DNA of 61,631 nucleotides from RGIG5299 sp045588575 (GTDB lineage Bacteria > Bacillota > Clostridia > Oscillospirales > RGIG5299). Shown one piece after another: positions 33,613 to 42,754 of the stretch. The stretch is from contig JAZNEJ010000013.1 in NCBI GenBank assembly GCA_045588575.1, forward strand, positions 1 to 61,631. The letters are read 5' to 3'. The stretch's first letter is position 1. Each line of letters begins with the position of its first letter. The position numbers were made by a program, and so were the translations under genes. Below the pieces are notes generated by a model. The model made no database searches. It saw nothing but the letters and a program-made list of their open reading frames with translations, and was not told where the DNA came from.

Positions 33613-34797
33613 TCAGTTTTTCTTAGCCTTTGTTAAGCTTTTTTTCATAACGTTAAAATTTAAGATTTGCGCAATTTTATATTTCCAGCTGTTTTTGGGA
33701 AGCAAATAGATTTTTCCCGCTTTTTTAAAGCCAAGCTTGAAAATTAAGGAGTAAATTTCATCTCTTAATCTGTTTTTTTCGGGAGGTGAAATAAGATTTA
33801 CGTTTTGATAGATTGCATCGTTTAAATTAACCTCCGAAATAACAATCTTTTCCGAGATGCCCGAAATTAAAGCCTCGCCGTTTTCGGAATTTACGAGAAT
33901 AAGAGAAGTTCCTTCTAAATTAAGTAAATCGGGTCTAACCTTGTCAACGCCCCAAAAGTCTGCGAGCGTAATATCGCCAACCCTCGAAAGCGAGGTGTAA
34001 GGACAGTTAAAACAAGCATCTCTTTGGGTTACGTTACGTAAAAATCCCGAAAAATATTCCGAGGTGTGCCTTTCCAAATAATAAGTTTTAACCCGTCCGT
34101 TTTTTTCTATTTTATATCTTTGAGTAATCGACCAGCCAAACTTTTCCTTATCTCTGAAAACTATTTCGGTAAGCTTGCCGCCATGTTTTTCTTCAAGATA
34201 TTTAACGTAAAAATCGAAAAGCTTTTGAGAGGGAACGCCGTGGCAAAGCAAATCGACTGTTATAAGGTTATCGCAGTTCATTGTATTTTTAACGGCGGAA
34301 ACCTGACAAGGCGTTCCGGTAAAAAGAACTTTTTTGCCTTGCTTTAAAAGAGAGGAAAGCTCTTTTAAACAGTTAGCTAAATCGCTCTGGACGTATTTTG
34401 AGCCTTGAAGCAGATGAATATCTTCAATTTTTTCAATAACGATATGCTTGACCTTGTGGTTTTCGTCAATGGTAACGCCGCAAATAACTCCGCCTTCGGA
34501 AATAACCTTTTTGGCAAGCTCGGTAAAAATACCGCCCGAAGAGCTTTTTGAAACCTCGAATCTGTCCTTCGAATAGCCTGCAAAGGCCTTCGGAGTATCG
34601 GTGTTTTTTTCAAAAACGTCAATAGGGCAAACTTTTGCGCATTTTCCGCAGTTAACACAAAGAGAATTGTTTAAAACGGGAAAGCTAAAGCCCTCGAAAT
34701 CTTGTTGCATTTCAAGCGCTTTGGCAGGACAAGAAAAAGCGCAAAGAGAGCAGCCTGAGCAAAATTCTTTTTTATTTTCTGTAAGATAGCTGTTCAT
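33613..34797 (-). CDS. Ferredoxin-like protein with F420 hydrogenase beta-subunit domain
   Basis: 394 residues. The N-terminus binds two [4Fe-4S] clusters (C13, C16, C19, C23 and C47, C50, C53, C57). The rest matches the coenzyme F420 hydrogenase/dehydrogenase beta-subunit fold, with SSSGGIFTEL, GTPCQVSA and LCHGVPS, plus a later CFNCPY. Such proteins recur next to polysaccharide pyruvyl transferases in EPS clusters, as here (4-bp overlap). An oxidoreductase step in sugar modification is likely, but the donor and substrate are unknown. Confidence 0.85.
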   Translation of the reverse strand: MNSYLTENKKEFCSGCSLCAFSCPAKALEMQQDFEGFSFPVLNNSLCVNCGKCAKVCPIDVFEKNTDTPKAFAGYSKDRFEVSKSSSGGIFTELAKKVISEGGVICGVTIDENHKVKHIVIEKIEDIHLLQGSKYVQSDLANCLKELSSLLKQGKKVLFTGTPCQVSAVKNTMNCDNLITVDLLCHGVPSQKLFDFYVKYLEEKHGGKLTEIVFRDKEKFGWSITQRYKIEKNGRVKTYYLERHTSEYFSGFLRNVTQRDACFNCPYTSLSRVGDITLADFWGVDKVRPDLLNLEGTSLILVNSENGEALISGISEKIVISEVNLNDAIYQNVNLISPPEKNRLRDEIYSLIFKLGFKKAGKIYLLPKNSWKYKIAQILNFNVMKKSLTKAKKN

Positions 34798-35948
34798 TTT
34801 AATCTTCTTTTCTCTAAGCAGTTTGTGAGATACTCCGCAGAGGTTTTTCTTAAATCTTTAACTGAGCTTTCAAAAAGCTCGGTATTCGGAAAAACGAAAC
34901 CGTCGGTTTCACCGTTGTAAAAGCAGTCGGCATTTACGCGTTTAAGCAACGTTTCAATTCTTGAGGTTTGCTTAACAGTGTCGGAATGATTTCTTGCAAA
35001 TGCAATAAACTTTTTTTCAAACAAAACCGAGAAGACCGAGCCGTGAAACGAGTTGGTGAAAACGTATTCGGCGTTATCGGTAAGCGCTAAAAATTCCATA
35101 GGACCTGCATCGATAAGCTCGGCGCCGTTTTCAATAAGAAATTTGTTCGAACAAGATAAAACCTTAATTTTTAAATTTTTCAAACGGGCAAACTCGGTAA
35201 TTTTCAAAACGTCTTTCTCATCGGGCTCGTCGAAGAAATAGCATAAAATATATTTTCCATCGGGCGTTAAAACGGAGTGCTCTTTATAAATATTTCTCCA
35301 TTCCTCGCCCGTTAAAAGCATGGTGGGGTCTATGGTAACCAAAGCGTCTTTGCCGGTAAGCTCTTTAATTATTTTTGCACCGTCGAATTCTCTAACCGAA
35401 ATATCGTCTATTTTCATAAGACTTTTCTTAACGAAGGACTCGTTATAAGAGGGGATTTTCGAAACTCCAAAAGAGGGTGAAAATGCAATTCGTTTTTCTT
35501 TCGGCGCAAAGCTTAAAAATTTAAAACCCGAAAGATGCGGCGAAAGGGGAGACCAAATTTGGTCGCTTCCGCAAATAAATGCGCCGAATTCGTCGCTTTT
35601 TGCCATCTTTTTAAGTTCAAGCCTGCCAATGTTTATTGACGGCAAAAATTCTTGCTCAAAGTTTGAAAAAAGCTCTGCGGTATCTTTTGAAATTACTTCG
35701 GTTGTTTTTTTCTTTAAAGCCTTAATTTCGGCTTGCGTTTTTCTTGCCGAAGCGTTAAATGCACACTTAAAAAGCGTTACCGTACCGACGTAAAGCTTAT
35801 GAAAAAGGTCGTTTATAGGCTTTTGCTCTTTTACGTTTAAAAACAAAGCGTTATAACCTTGTTGCATAAGAAACTTTCGCAAAGCAAATGCCTGCAAAGC
35901 AGAACCGTAATTTTTAATTTTAAAGTAAGTTGCAATTCCTATTTTCAT
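34794..35948 (-). CDS. Polysaccharide pyruvyl transferase family protein
   Basis: 384 residues. NYGSALQAFALRKFL at the N-terminus, CGSDQIWSP in the middle and TNSFHGSVFSVLF near the C-terminus define the family, which adds pyruvate ketals to sugars from phosphoenolpyruvate. Overlaps the genes on both sides by 4 bp, so translation is coupled with the Fe-S protein and the P-loop kinase. Confidence 0.87.
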   Translation of the reverse strand: MKIGIATYFKIKNYGSALQAFALRKFLMQQGYNALFLNVKEQKPINDLFHKLYVGTVTLFKCAFNASARKTQAEIKALKKKTTEVISKDTAELFSNFEQEFLPSINIGRLELKKMAKSDEFGAFICGSDQIWSPLSPHLSGFKFLSFAPKEKRIAFSPSFGVSKIPSYNESFVKKSLMKIDDISVREFDGAKIIKELTGKDALVTIDPTMLLTGEEWRNIYKEHSVLTPDGKYILCYFFDEPDEKDVLKITEFARLKNLKIKVLSCSNKFLIENGAELIDAGPMEFLALTDNAEYVFTNSFHGSVFSVLFEKKFIAFARNHSDTVKQTSRIETLLKRVNADCFYNGETDGFVFPNTELFESSVKDLRKTSAEYLTNCLEKRRLK

Positions 35949-36601
35949 AAGAGTTCCTTCTGCTTCAAAATTTCAAATATCTTTTGAGAAACGGCTTTTG
36001 ATGAGCCTTCCTCCGTGCTTATAGCCTCAATGAATTTTTCGTTACCCCTGTTTTCAATCCAAAGCTCTTTTAGTAAGGCACTCGTTTTAAAAGAAAGCTC
36101 AAGAGATGCTTCGGGAGCGGCGGAGGTTAAGAAAAACGGCTTATCGTTTCTTCTGTTTGCTCTTTTCAAAACCGTTTCCTTCGATGCCGAAACAAAAACC
36201 TGAACAATATCAAGCTCGGGCATAAGCTTTTTAAAAAGAAGCTCCGCCTTTTCTTTGTTAGGCTCGGCATTATCGAAAAACGAGCCTATAAGCTGCAAAT
36301 AACCCTGCTCCAAAATGCAAATTCCGTTATTTTTGCTTAAAGAAAGCAAATGAATATAATTTAACCAAAGCCCTAAAGAGCCTATAATACGGTAATAAGA
36401 AATCGATGCTTTCGGGTGCATTATGCAATATAAAAAACACGCCGTAAGCTTGGCAAAAATTCTTTTAAAGCCGCTTGCATTATGGCTAAGCTCATATTGC
36501 TTTTCGCAAGCCGAAAGGTTTTCCTCGGAAAGTTTTTTAAAAAGCTCGTGAGAAACCGAGGATTTTCCCGAACAGGGCACCCCCGTAAATTCAATTATCA
36601 T
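35945..36601 (-). CDS. P-loop kinase-like protein
   Basis: 218 residues, cytoplasmic. Walker A GVPCSGKS (7-14) at the very N-terminus, then LEQGYLQ in the Walker B region and a basic ANRRND lid. It resembles thymidylate- or adenylyl-sulfate-type small kinases. In the operon it may phosphorylate a sugar or supply an activated group; substrate not predictable. Confidence 0.7.
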   Translation of the reverse strand: MIIEFTGVPCSGKSSVSHELFKKLSEENLSACEKQYELSHNASGFKRIFAKLTACFLYCIMHPKASISYYRIIGSLGLWLNYIHLLSLSKNNGICILEQGYLQLIGSFFDNAEPNKEKAELLFKKLMPELDIVQVFVSASKETVLKRANRRNDKPFFLTSAAPEASLELSFKTSALLKELWIENRGNEKFIEAISTEEGSSKAVSQKIFEILKQKELL

Positions 36602-36602
36602 T

Positions 36603-37121
36603 TTAGTTCAACTCTTTTATAATTTTTGCGGGAACGCCTGCAACAACCGAATTATCGGGAACGTCTTTTGTAACAACGGCATTTGCCCCCACTTTAACGT
36701 TGTTTCCTATTTTAACTCCGCCGAGGATTGTGCATTTAACTCCCAATGTACAATTATCGCCGATAGTTGCCGAAACGAACTCACCGTTAATGCTTTTTGT
36801 GGCAACCGTTACTTGATGGTAAATTTTCACGTTGCTTCCGATTTTTGCAAATTTAGAAATAATAATGCCGTTTGGCCCGTGGGGAAGGTGGGGAGGGGAA
36901 GCAAACTCTGCTCCATCGCCGAAATCGGTGCCAAAGGAGGCTAAATTAAAGGCATCGCATTTTTTTATGTAGTAAAGATAATAAAACCGAATAAGCTTGT
37001 TTAAAAATCCGCTCTTGCCGTTAATAACTTTATCGCGGCGTTTCCAATATTTTTCGTGATTATAATGATGCAAATGGTTGTTCATAAAGGTGGCGATTTT
37101 GCCGCTTGCGTTATGTTTCAT
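36603..37121 (-). CDS. Serine-acetyltransferase-like hexapeptide acyltransferase
   Basis: 172 residues. A short helical N-terminal part (1-60) is followed by left-handed beta-helix hexapeptide repeats (about 68-172: IGSNVKIYHQVTV, IGDNCTLGVKCTILGGVKIG, VVAGVPAKII). Acetyl-CoA-dependent O-acetylation of a sugar in the repeat unit is the probable role. One bp from the upstream glycosyltransferase gene. Confidence 0.82.
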   Translation of the reverse strand: MKHNASGKIATFMNNHLHHYNHEKYWKRRDKVINGKSGFLNKLIRFYYLYYIKKCDAFNLASFGTDFGDGAEFASPPHLPHGPNGIIISKFAKIGSNVKIYHQVTVATKSINGEFVSATIGDNCTLGVKCTILGGVKIGNNVKVGANAVVTKDVPDNSVVAGVPAKIIKELN

Positions 37122-37122
37122 C

Positions 37123-38328
37123 TTATTTCTCCGAAATATCTTTATAATAATCGCAATATTTTTTAAATTGCTTTTCTTTATCGTAATTTTCTTTTGCGTG
37201 GTTTATGCAGCTTTTTGAAAAATGAGCCTTGCCCAAAGCTCTAACCTTTTTAACTTCTTCGTAAAGAGACTCGGCACTCTTTTCGCGGCAAACAAATCCG
37301 CAACCGTCGCAAATAAGCTCGGGAAGAGCCGTTTTGTTGTAAACCACGGCGGGAGTGCCCGATGCCATTGCCTCAACCACGGTAAGTCCCATTGTTTCTT
37401 CAACCGAAGCCGAAAGATAAAGGTCTGCAAAATTGTAATATTTGCAAAGCTCGGCGGCGTCCTTCGTTCTGGTAATGCCAATTATATTTTTGGGAAGACT
37501 TTTAATTTTATCTTCGTCAAGCCCGATTATAATCAAAACCTCGTCCTTTTGAAGTAGACCCGAAAGCTTAATTAAATCGTCAAGCCCCTTGTTAACGCTC
37601 CAAGACATCGCAACGCTTAAAATAACGAACTTGTCTTTCAGCTCTTTGGGCTTTTCTGTATCAAGCGGCTTAAAAACGCTTAAATCTATTCCGTTTGGAA
37701 TAACTCTAACCTCTTTATCCTTTAAAACGGAGTAGGGAAGATAGCTTTTAACCCACTGTGAAACGGTTGCAAGATGAAGTGAACTAAAGCCCTCGTAAAT
37801 TGCCTTTTTTCTGTTAAGAAGCTCGGAGGTTCTGTCGAAAAATTTACTGTAAGGGAATTTGTGAAGCTGTGGACAATTTCCGCAAGCCTCTTTAAATCCA
37901 AAACATTTTGCTGCCTCAAAGTGAGGACAATGTCCCGTTACCGCCCAAAAATCGTGAAGAGTCCAAACCGTTTTGATATTTTGCTTTTTTAAAAAATTCA
38001 AAAGCATCTCAACGTTTAAAAAATAACTGTAAATATTGTGAAGATGCACGACGTCGGGCTTAATTTTTTTAATAATTGAAATTGCTTTTTTTGTGGCAAA
38101 AAAGGAGTGAAAGCCGTTATCTCCCAAAAGGTTACCGAGAATTTGATGAATTCTTACACCCAAATATGAAGAAACGAAGAAAACGTTTTCGTTTTTTTTG
38201 TCTTCCTTGTAGCCCGACGAGATAACGTAGTTTTCAATGCCTTCGGCGGTCATAACGCTTGAAAGCTGAGAAACTATTTTGCCGGTGCTTCCCGAGGAGG
38301 AAACGCCGTTTATTTGAACTACCTTCAC
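37123..38328 (-). CDS. Family 4 (GT-B) glycosyltransferase, WcaC-like
   Basis: 401 residues. SSSGSTGKIVSQL at the N-terminus, WTLHDFWAVTGHC plus a cysteine cluster (CPHFEAAKCFGFKEACGNCP) in the first domain, VIPNGID between domains and EETMGLTVVEAMASGTP as the sugar-nucleotide motif. Cytoplasmic. The Cys cluster is characteristic of one GT4 subgroup and may bind zinc. Sugar specificity unknown. Confidence 0.87.
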   Translation of the reverse strand: MKVVQINGVSSSGSTGKIVSQLSSVMTAEGIENYVISSGYKEDKKNENVFFVSSYLGVRIHQILGNLLGDNGFHSFFATKKAISIIKKIKPDVVHLHNIYSYFLNVEMLLNFLKKQNIKTVWTLHDFWAVTGHCPHFEAAKCFGFKEACGNCPQLHKFPYSKFFDRTSELLNRKKAIYEGFSSLHLATVSQWVKSYLPYSVLKDKEVRVIPNGIDLSVFKPLDTEKPKELKDKFVILSVAMSWSVNKGLDDLIKLSGLLQKDEVLIIIGLDEDKIKSLPKNIIGITRTKDAAELCKYYNFADLYLSASVEETMGLTVVEAMASGTPAVVYNKTALPELICDGCGFVCREKSAESLYEEVKKVRALGKAHFSKSCINHAKENYDKEKQFKKYCDYYKDISEK

Positions 38329-38348
38329 CTAAAACACCACGCTTGTAA

Positions 38349-39314
38349 TTACTTAACCTTTAATTTTCTGTAAACGGTTCTGATAAAATTTCTGCCCTTG
38401 CCTATTAAAGTAAACCAAATTTTATAGCAAGTTGAAACAATGTAATAATGAACGGGATTGCAAAGCTTTTTGGCATAGCCAAAAGCGTATTTCGACGCAT
38501 CGGGCATTAAACGCTTACGTAAATAACCGCCCAAACGCAAGAAATATTTGCCTTGCCTATACTCCTCGTTTAACCACATTTGGTCGGCAATCCATCTGTG
38601 CAAATTGTTTCCCTCAATATCGAAGGTTGTAACCTTGGTTTTGCCAACCTGCTTTTTATGAACTCTGCCTCTTATTAAACAACGGTCGAGATAATAAAAA
38701 TCGTAACCCGCAAACAAAAGACGGTACCAATATTCCGCATCCGAAACGGTGCGAATGGCTTCGTTAAATTTGCCAACCTTTTTAAAAGCGTCGGCAGGAA
38801 GAAGAAAGGAACAGCCTGCAAGACGGTAGTTGTAAACGTTATTTAAAATCATCTCAATAAGCGGCTCTTTTTCTTTAACGTCGCTGTAATTGTATTTAAG
38901 AATGGTTTTTCCGTTTTTGTCCATAGATTCGGCGGCGCATCGAACAACAACTCTGTTAAGGTCAAGCTCGGGATTTTTTTCAAGAAGCTTTCCAACGTAA
39001 TTAACCTCGGCCTCAACCTTGTCGGGATAATAAAGGTCATCGTGAGAAAGCCAAGAAAGCCACTCGCCGTGCATCTTTTCAATGCATAAATTCAAAGCGC
39101 TCGATACGCCTCCGTTTTGCTTTGAAAGATAGGTGATTTTATCGCCGAACGAAAGAGCAACCTTTTCGCTTTCACCGTTGTCGTTAGAACCGTCGTTAAC
39201 AACGATTATTTCCTTGTTTTTATAGGTTTGCTCCAAAGCGGAATTTATGCTTTCCGCCAAATAATTTGCTCCGTTATAAACGGGAATTACAATTGTTACT
39301 AAAGGCTGATACAT
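38349..39314 (-). CDS. Family 2 (GT-A) glycosyltransferase
   Basis: 321 residues. VTIVIPVYNGANYL, VVNDGSND and WLSHDDLYYP (88-97) are the GT-A nucleotide-binding and DxD-like motifs; AGCSFLLP follows. A basic C-terminal region (about 275-321) could lie at the membrane. One of four glycosyltransferases in the operon besides the initiating transferase. Confidence 0.88.
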   Translation of the reverse strand: MYQPLVTIVIPVYNGANYLAESINSALEQTYKNKEIIVVNDGSNDNGESEKVALSFGDKITYLSKQNGGVSSALNLCIEKMHGEWLSWLSHDDLYYPDKVEAEVNYVGKLLEKNPELDLNRVVVRCAAESMDKNGKTILKYNYSDVKEKEPLIEMILNNVYNYRLAGCSFLLPADAFKKVGKFNEAIRTVSDAEYWYRLLFAGYDFYYLDRCLIRGRVHKKQVGKTKVTTFDIEGNNLHRWIADQMWLNEEYRQGKYFLRLGGYLRKRLMPDASKYAFGYAKKLCNPVHYYIVSTCYKIWFTLIGKGRNFIRTVYRKLKVK

Positions 39315-39324
39315 ATTTTACCTC

Positions 39325-40446
39325 TTAATTTTCAAATCTTTCATAAATTTCGGCCATCTGTTTTAACGAATTTTCAATGCTGAAATTAGGAGCGGTGTTT
39401 AAAGCGCCGCTTGATAATTTTGAGTAAAGCTCCGAATCGAAATAAAGCCTTGAAATTGCTTCATTAAAGGAATTCGGCTCGGAAGTATCGAATAGAAATC
39501 CGTTTTCACCGTTACGCACCATTTCTTTGTGGCCTCTGACAATTGAAGCAACAGCAGGCATGCCTGAAGCCATTCCCTCGATAATGTTTATGCCAAAGCC
39601 CTCTTCAATACTTGCCGAAATTAAAACGTCGCTCATTTTATATAACACGGGCATATCTCTTCTGAAGCCGAGAAAATCGAAAAACTCCGAAACGCCCTTT
39701 TCTTTTGCAAGATTTTTTATTTCTTCAAAAAGCTCGCCCTTGCCGCAAAACAAAAATTTCACGTCGGGTATTTTTTTTGTAAGCTCAACCGCGGCGTCAA
39801 TGAAAAATTTGTGATTTTTTCTGTGAATGAATTCGGCGGCGTAAATTAAAAGGAATTTATTTTCATAACCGTATTCCTTTTTTAATTTTTCCTTTTCTTC
39901 GTTTGAAACGGGAGCAAAGCGCGATAAATTAACGCCGATGCCGCTTATTTTGTAAACGGGAGTTTTTTCACTTTCGAATTTTTTCTTTGCAATTTGGTAA
40001 TCCTCGTTATTTATCGTTATAATGCAGTCGGTTTTCTTTGCGAGGAATTTTTCCATAGTGTAGTAAAGGAGCCAGTTTATTTTTGGCGCACCTTTATAAA
40101 AATGGAAGCCGTGAGCGGTATATAAAATTTTAGCGCCGTTTTTTCGGGCTGCTTGTGTGGCAAGTCTTCCCACGACGCCGCCCATGGGGGTATGCGAATG
40201 AATTATATCGTAATTTTCGGCATCAATAATTTTCTTTGCCTCTTTAATAGCTTTAATGTTTTTGGGATTAAAAGGTGAGCGGAAAATTTCAACGTCGAAA
40301 AGCTTATCGCAGTAATCGGCGGTTTTGCCGCCGGCATTAGCCATAACGTGAACCTCGTAGCCGCGGCTTTTAAACCACTGCAAATAGGGAAGATGGAAAG
40401 CCTCAATGTGCGCCAAAATATTGCTTATAAACAACACTTTTTTCAT
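39325..40446 (-). CDS. EpsD-like family 4 glycosyltransferase
   Basis: 373 residues. ISNILAHIEAFHLPYL, HSHTPMGGVVGRLA and YTAHGFHFYKGAP closely match the EpsD type of B. subtilis exopolysaccharide synthesis, and SIEEGFGINIIEGMASGMP is the sugar-nucleotide motif. A likely early extension step on the lipid-linked precursor. Two bp separate it from the upstream HAD gene. Confidence 0.87.
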   Translation of the reverse strand: MKKVLFISNILAHIEAFHLPYLQWFKSRGYEVHVMANAGGKTADYCDKLFDVEIFRSPFNPKNIKAIKEAKKIIDAENYDIIHSHTPMGGVVGRLATQAARKNGAKILYTAHGFHFYKGAPKINWLLYYTMEKFLAKKTDCIITINNEDYQIAKKKFESEKTPVYKISGIGVNLSRFAPVSNEEKEKLKKEYGYENKFLLIYAAEFIHRKNHKFFIDAAVELTKKIPDVKFLFCGKGELFEEIKNLAKEKGVSEFFDFLGFRRDMPVLYKMSDVLISASIEEGFGINIIEGMASGMPAVASIVRGHKEMVRNGENGFLFDTSEPNSFNEAISRLYFDSELYSKLSSGALNTAPNFSIENSLKQMAEIYERFEN

Positions 40447-40448
40447 AA

Positions 40449-41084
40449 TTAAATCCTCTTACTGTAAAGCCCTTCGGGGTTGACAAAATAAACCGAGTCC
40501 ATTTTAAGCTCGCTTGGAGCGATAAAATCTTTTTCGGGGTTGTCTCCGACGTAAACCATATCTTCGAAAGGCACGTTGAAAAAATCTTGCATTATCTTAA
40601 AAGCCTCGGGAGACGGTTTTCTGAAAGAAAGGCCGCCAAGCTCGTCGGTTATAATAATTTTTTCAAATAAGCTTTCAATGCCGAGAGCCTTTATTTTTGC
40701 TTTTTGCCCTTCGGGACGTCCGTCGGTAATAATTCCGAGCCTGACACCGCTTTCTTTGAGAATGGAAATGAGCGTTTTCGCATCTTCGTAAAGCTCTATT
40801 TCAGGGACGTGGCTTCGGTAAACGGTTAACGCTTTATTTAAATTTTCCTCCGAAAACAAACCCTCGTTTTCCAAAACGTAATTTATAGCCTTATGCCCGC
40901 TTTCAAAAGCAAGCCAAAGCTTTTGTTGCATATCTTTAATTTGAGGGAAGCTTTCGGCAATTTTTTTATAGCCGCTTTTAACGTAGTCCTTCTCCGAAAA
41001 CAAGGTATCGTCCAAATCAAAAATAACAACCTTTTTTTGAAAAAGTACTTCTTTTGCGTCTTTGAGAGAGGTAACCTCTAACAC
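40449..41084 (-). CDS. HAD-superfamily hydrolase
   Basis: 211 residues from GTG 41084. Catalytic DLDDT (23-27), IITDGR, a conserved Lys in FRKPSPEAF and VGDNPEKDF give all four HAD motifs. A probable sugar-phosphate or phosphoglycolate-type phosphatase in precursor metabolism. Two bp after the ATP-grasp gene in transcription order. Confidence 0.87.
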   Translation of the reverse strand: MLEVTSLKDAKEVLFQKKVVIFDLDDTLFSEKDYVKSGYKKIAESFPQIKDMQQKLWLAFESGHKAINYVLENEGLFSEENLNKALTVYRSHVPEIELYEDAKTLISILKESGVRLGIITDGRPEGQKAKIKALGIESLFEKIIITDELGGLSFRKPSPEAFKIMQDFFNVPFEDMVYVGDNPEKDFIAPSELKMDSVYFVNPEGLYSKRI

Positions 41085-41086
41085 CT

Positions 41087-42037
41087 TTAATTCACCCTTA
41101 TACTTTGGTCAAATCTGCAATATATTGCGCCGTCTTGTGCGGCGTTGGGAAGGTAACTTAACTTTTCGCCGCCGATAAGCTTTAAGGTAGCTTCTGCGGA
41201 ATTGGCGCCCGCCTTCATCGAAAGAGGAGCGCCGCCGCCGAAACGCGGATTTATTTCAATGTAATAATCCTTGCCGCTTTCCTTTTGGCGAATAAGCTGA
41301 ACGGTAATTGCGCCGCAGGGTTTGTAATCGGCAATAAGCCTTTTCATTTCTTCAATAATGGCTTCGTCTTGCACTATTTCGGTTTTCAAAACCTCGCCGG
41401 CTCTAACCGCAAGACGAATTCGTGGCGTTATGTAAATGGGATTTCCGTCAAAATCGCAAAAAGCGTCAACGGTATATTCCGTTCCCTCAATAAAGGGCTG
41501 AACTATATAATCGGGTACTTGCAAAGAGTAAGCCTCAAGCTCCTTTAAATCGTTTGCTTTGTAAGCGAAAATACTCGAGCTTCCGTCCTTCGGCTTTATA
41601 AAAGCGGGGAAGGGGAATTTGTAATTTTTATAATTGTTAACGGGTGTGGGAGCCAAAAGCCCAACCGATTCAAAATAAGCCGAGGTGAGATTTTTATCTC
41701 TGCAAAGAGCGATTTTGTCCTCATCACTTATAAAAACCTTGGTGCCTGTTTCCGAAAAAGCTTTTTTGTTTTGCGATAAAATCAAAAGGTCGGTGTCGAT
41801 TGTGGGAATAAGCGCGTCAATTTTATTTTCTTTGCAAAAGCTCAACAAAAAAGGAATGTAATCGGGAGACTTTATTCTCGGAACGATAACCGTGCTGTTG
41901 CAAAAGCTCAAAGCGGGGGCGGTTTCGGTAATGTCGGCGCCGAAAATTTCCAAATCTATATTAAGATTTTTTGCCGCCGATGCAAATTCCTGCATAAGTT
42001 CAACACGTCTGCCGACGCTTGTAAAAAGAATTCTCAT
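41087..42037 (-). CDS. ATP-grasp protein (carbamoyl-phosphate-synthase-like)
   Basis: 316 residues. The N-terminal pre-ATP-grasp domain begins ILFTSVGRRVELMQEF; the ATP-grasp domain includes FPAFIKPKDGSSS, YIVQPFIEGTEYTVDAFCD and IEINPRFGGGAPL. Such enzymes form an amide bond between a carboxylate and an amine, so it might attach an amino acid to a uronic or amino sugar. Overlaps the sugar transferase gene by 4 bp. Confidence 0.8.
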   Translation of the reverse strand: MRILFTSVGRRVELMQEFASAAKNLNIDLEIFGADITETAPALSFCNSTVIVPRIKSPDYIPFLLSFCKENKIDALIPTIDTDLLILSQNKKAFSETGTKVFISDEDKIALCRDKNLTSAYFESVGLLAPTPVNNYKNYKFPFPAFIKPKDGSSSIFAYKANDLKELEAYSLQVPDYIVQPFIEGTEYTVDAFCDFDGNPIYITPRIRLAVRAGEVLKTEIVQDEAIIEEMKRLIADYKPCGAITVQLIRQKESGKDYYIEINPRFGGGAPLSMKAGANSAEATLKLIGGEKLSYLPNAAQDGAIYCRFDQSIRVN

Positions 42038-42732
42038 ACCTTGCTAACCTCTTTTTCTTCCTTCGTTCCGGTGAAAAACTCCATGGTTTCACTGGTTTGG
42101 CTGGTAATTCCTTCGCGCTTTAAAACCGTTTTCACCGTTTCCAAGATAATCAAAAGGTCGGATTTCAAAGAGATGCTTTCTATGTACTTAATATCAAATT
42201 CAAATCTTTCCTCAAAGGAAATTCCGTTTCTTCCCTTGACCTGCGCCAAACCGGTAAGACCGGGACGAACGTCGTGGCGGTGCTTTTGCCTTTCGTTATA
42301 AAGGGGGAGATATTGCACCAATAAAGGCCTTGGACCTATAATCGACATATTTCCTATAAAAATGTTTATTAGCTCGGGAATTTCGTCAAGACTGGTTTTT
42401 CTTAAAAACTTTCCGTAAGAGGTAAGTCTTACGTCGTCGGGAAGCAGATTTCCGTTTTCGTCCTTTTCCATAGTCATCGTGCGGAATTTGATGAGCTTGA
42501 AAATTTTCTCGTCCTTACCCGGACGCTCCTGCACGAAAAAGGGATTTCCTTTCATTTTAACGGCGCCCAAAATTATTAAAACGAGAAAAACGGGCGATAA
42601 CACCGTTAAAGTAATTCCCGATAAAACCAAATCGTAAAAACGCTTAAAAAAGTTTTTGTAAAACAATATTGAAAGAATTAAAAGTAAAGAAACGGCGAAA
42701 ATAACAATCGCCAAAATCCAATACCATTCCAT
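42034..42732 (-). CDS. Initiating phosphoglycosyl transferase (EpsL/PglC type)
   Basis: 232 residues. A membrane helix (about 5-27) precedes the catalytic domain with FFVQERPGK, KFRTMTM, RKTSLDEIPELINI, GPRPLL and RPGLTGLAQVKGRN, all conserved in bacterial sugar transferases. It transfers a sugar phosphate to undecaprenyl phosphate and starts the repeat unit. Second gene of the operon. Confidence 0.92.
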   Translation of the reverse strand: MEWYWILAIVIFAVSLLLILSILFYKNFFKRFYDLVLSGITLTVLSPVFLVLIILGAVKMKGNPFFVQERPGKDEKIFKLIKFRTMTMEKDENGNLLPDDVRLTSYGKFLRKTSLDEIPELINIFIGNMSIIGPRPLLVQYLPLYNERQKHRHDVRPGLTGLAQVKGRNGISFEERFEFDIKYIESISLKSDLLIILETVKTVLKREGITSQTSETMEFFTGTKEEKEVSKV

Positions 42733-42754
42733 TCAAATTCTCCTTTTGTATAAA

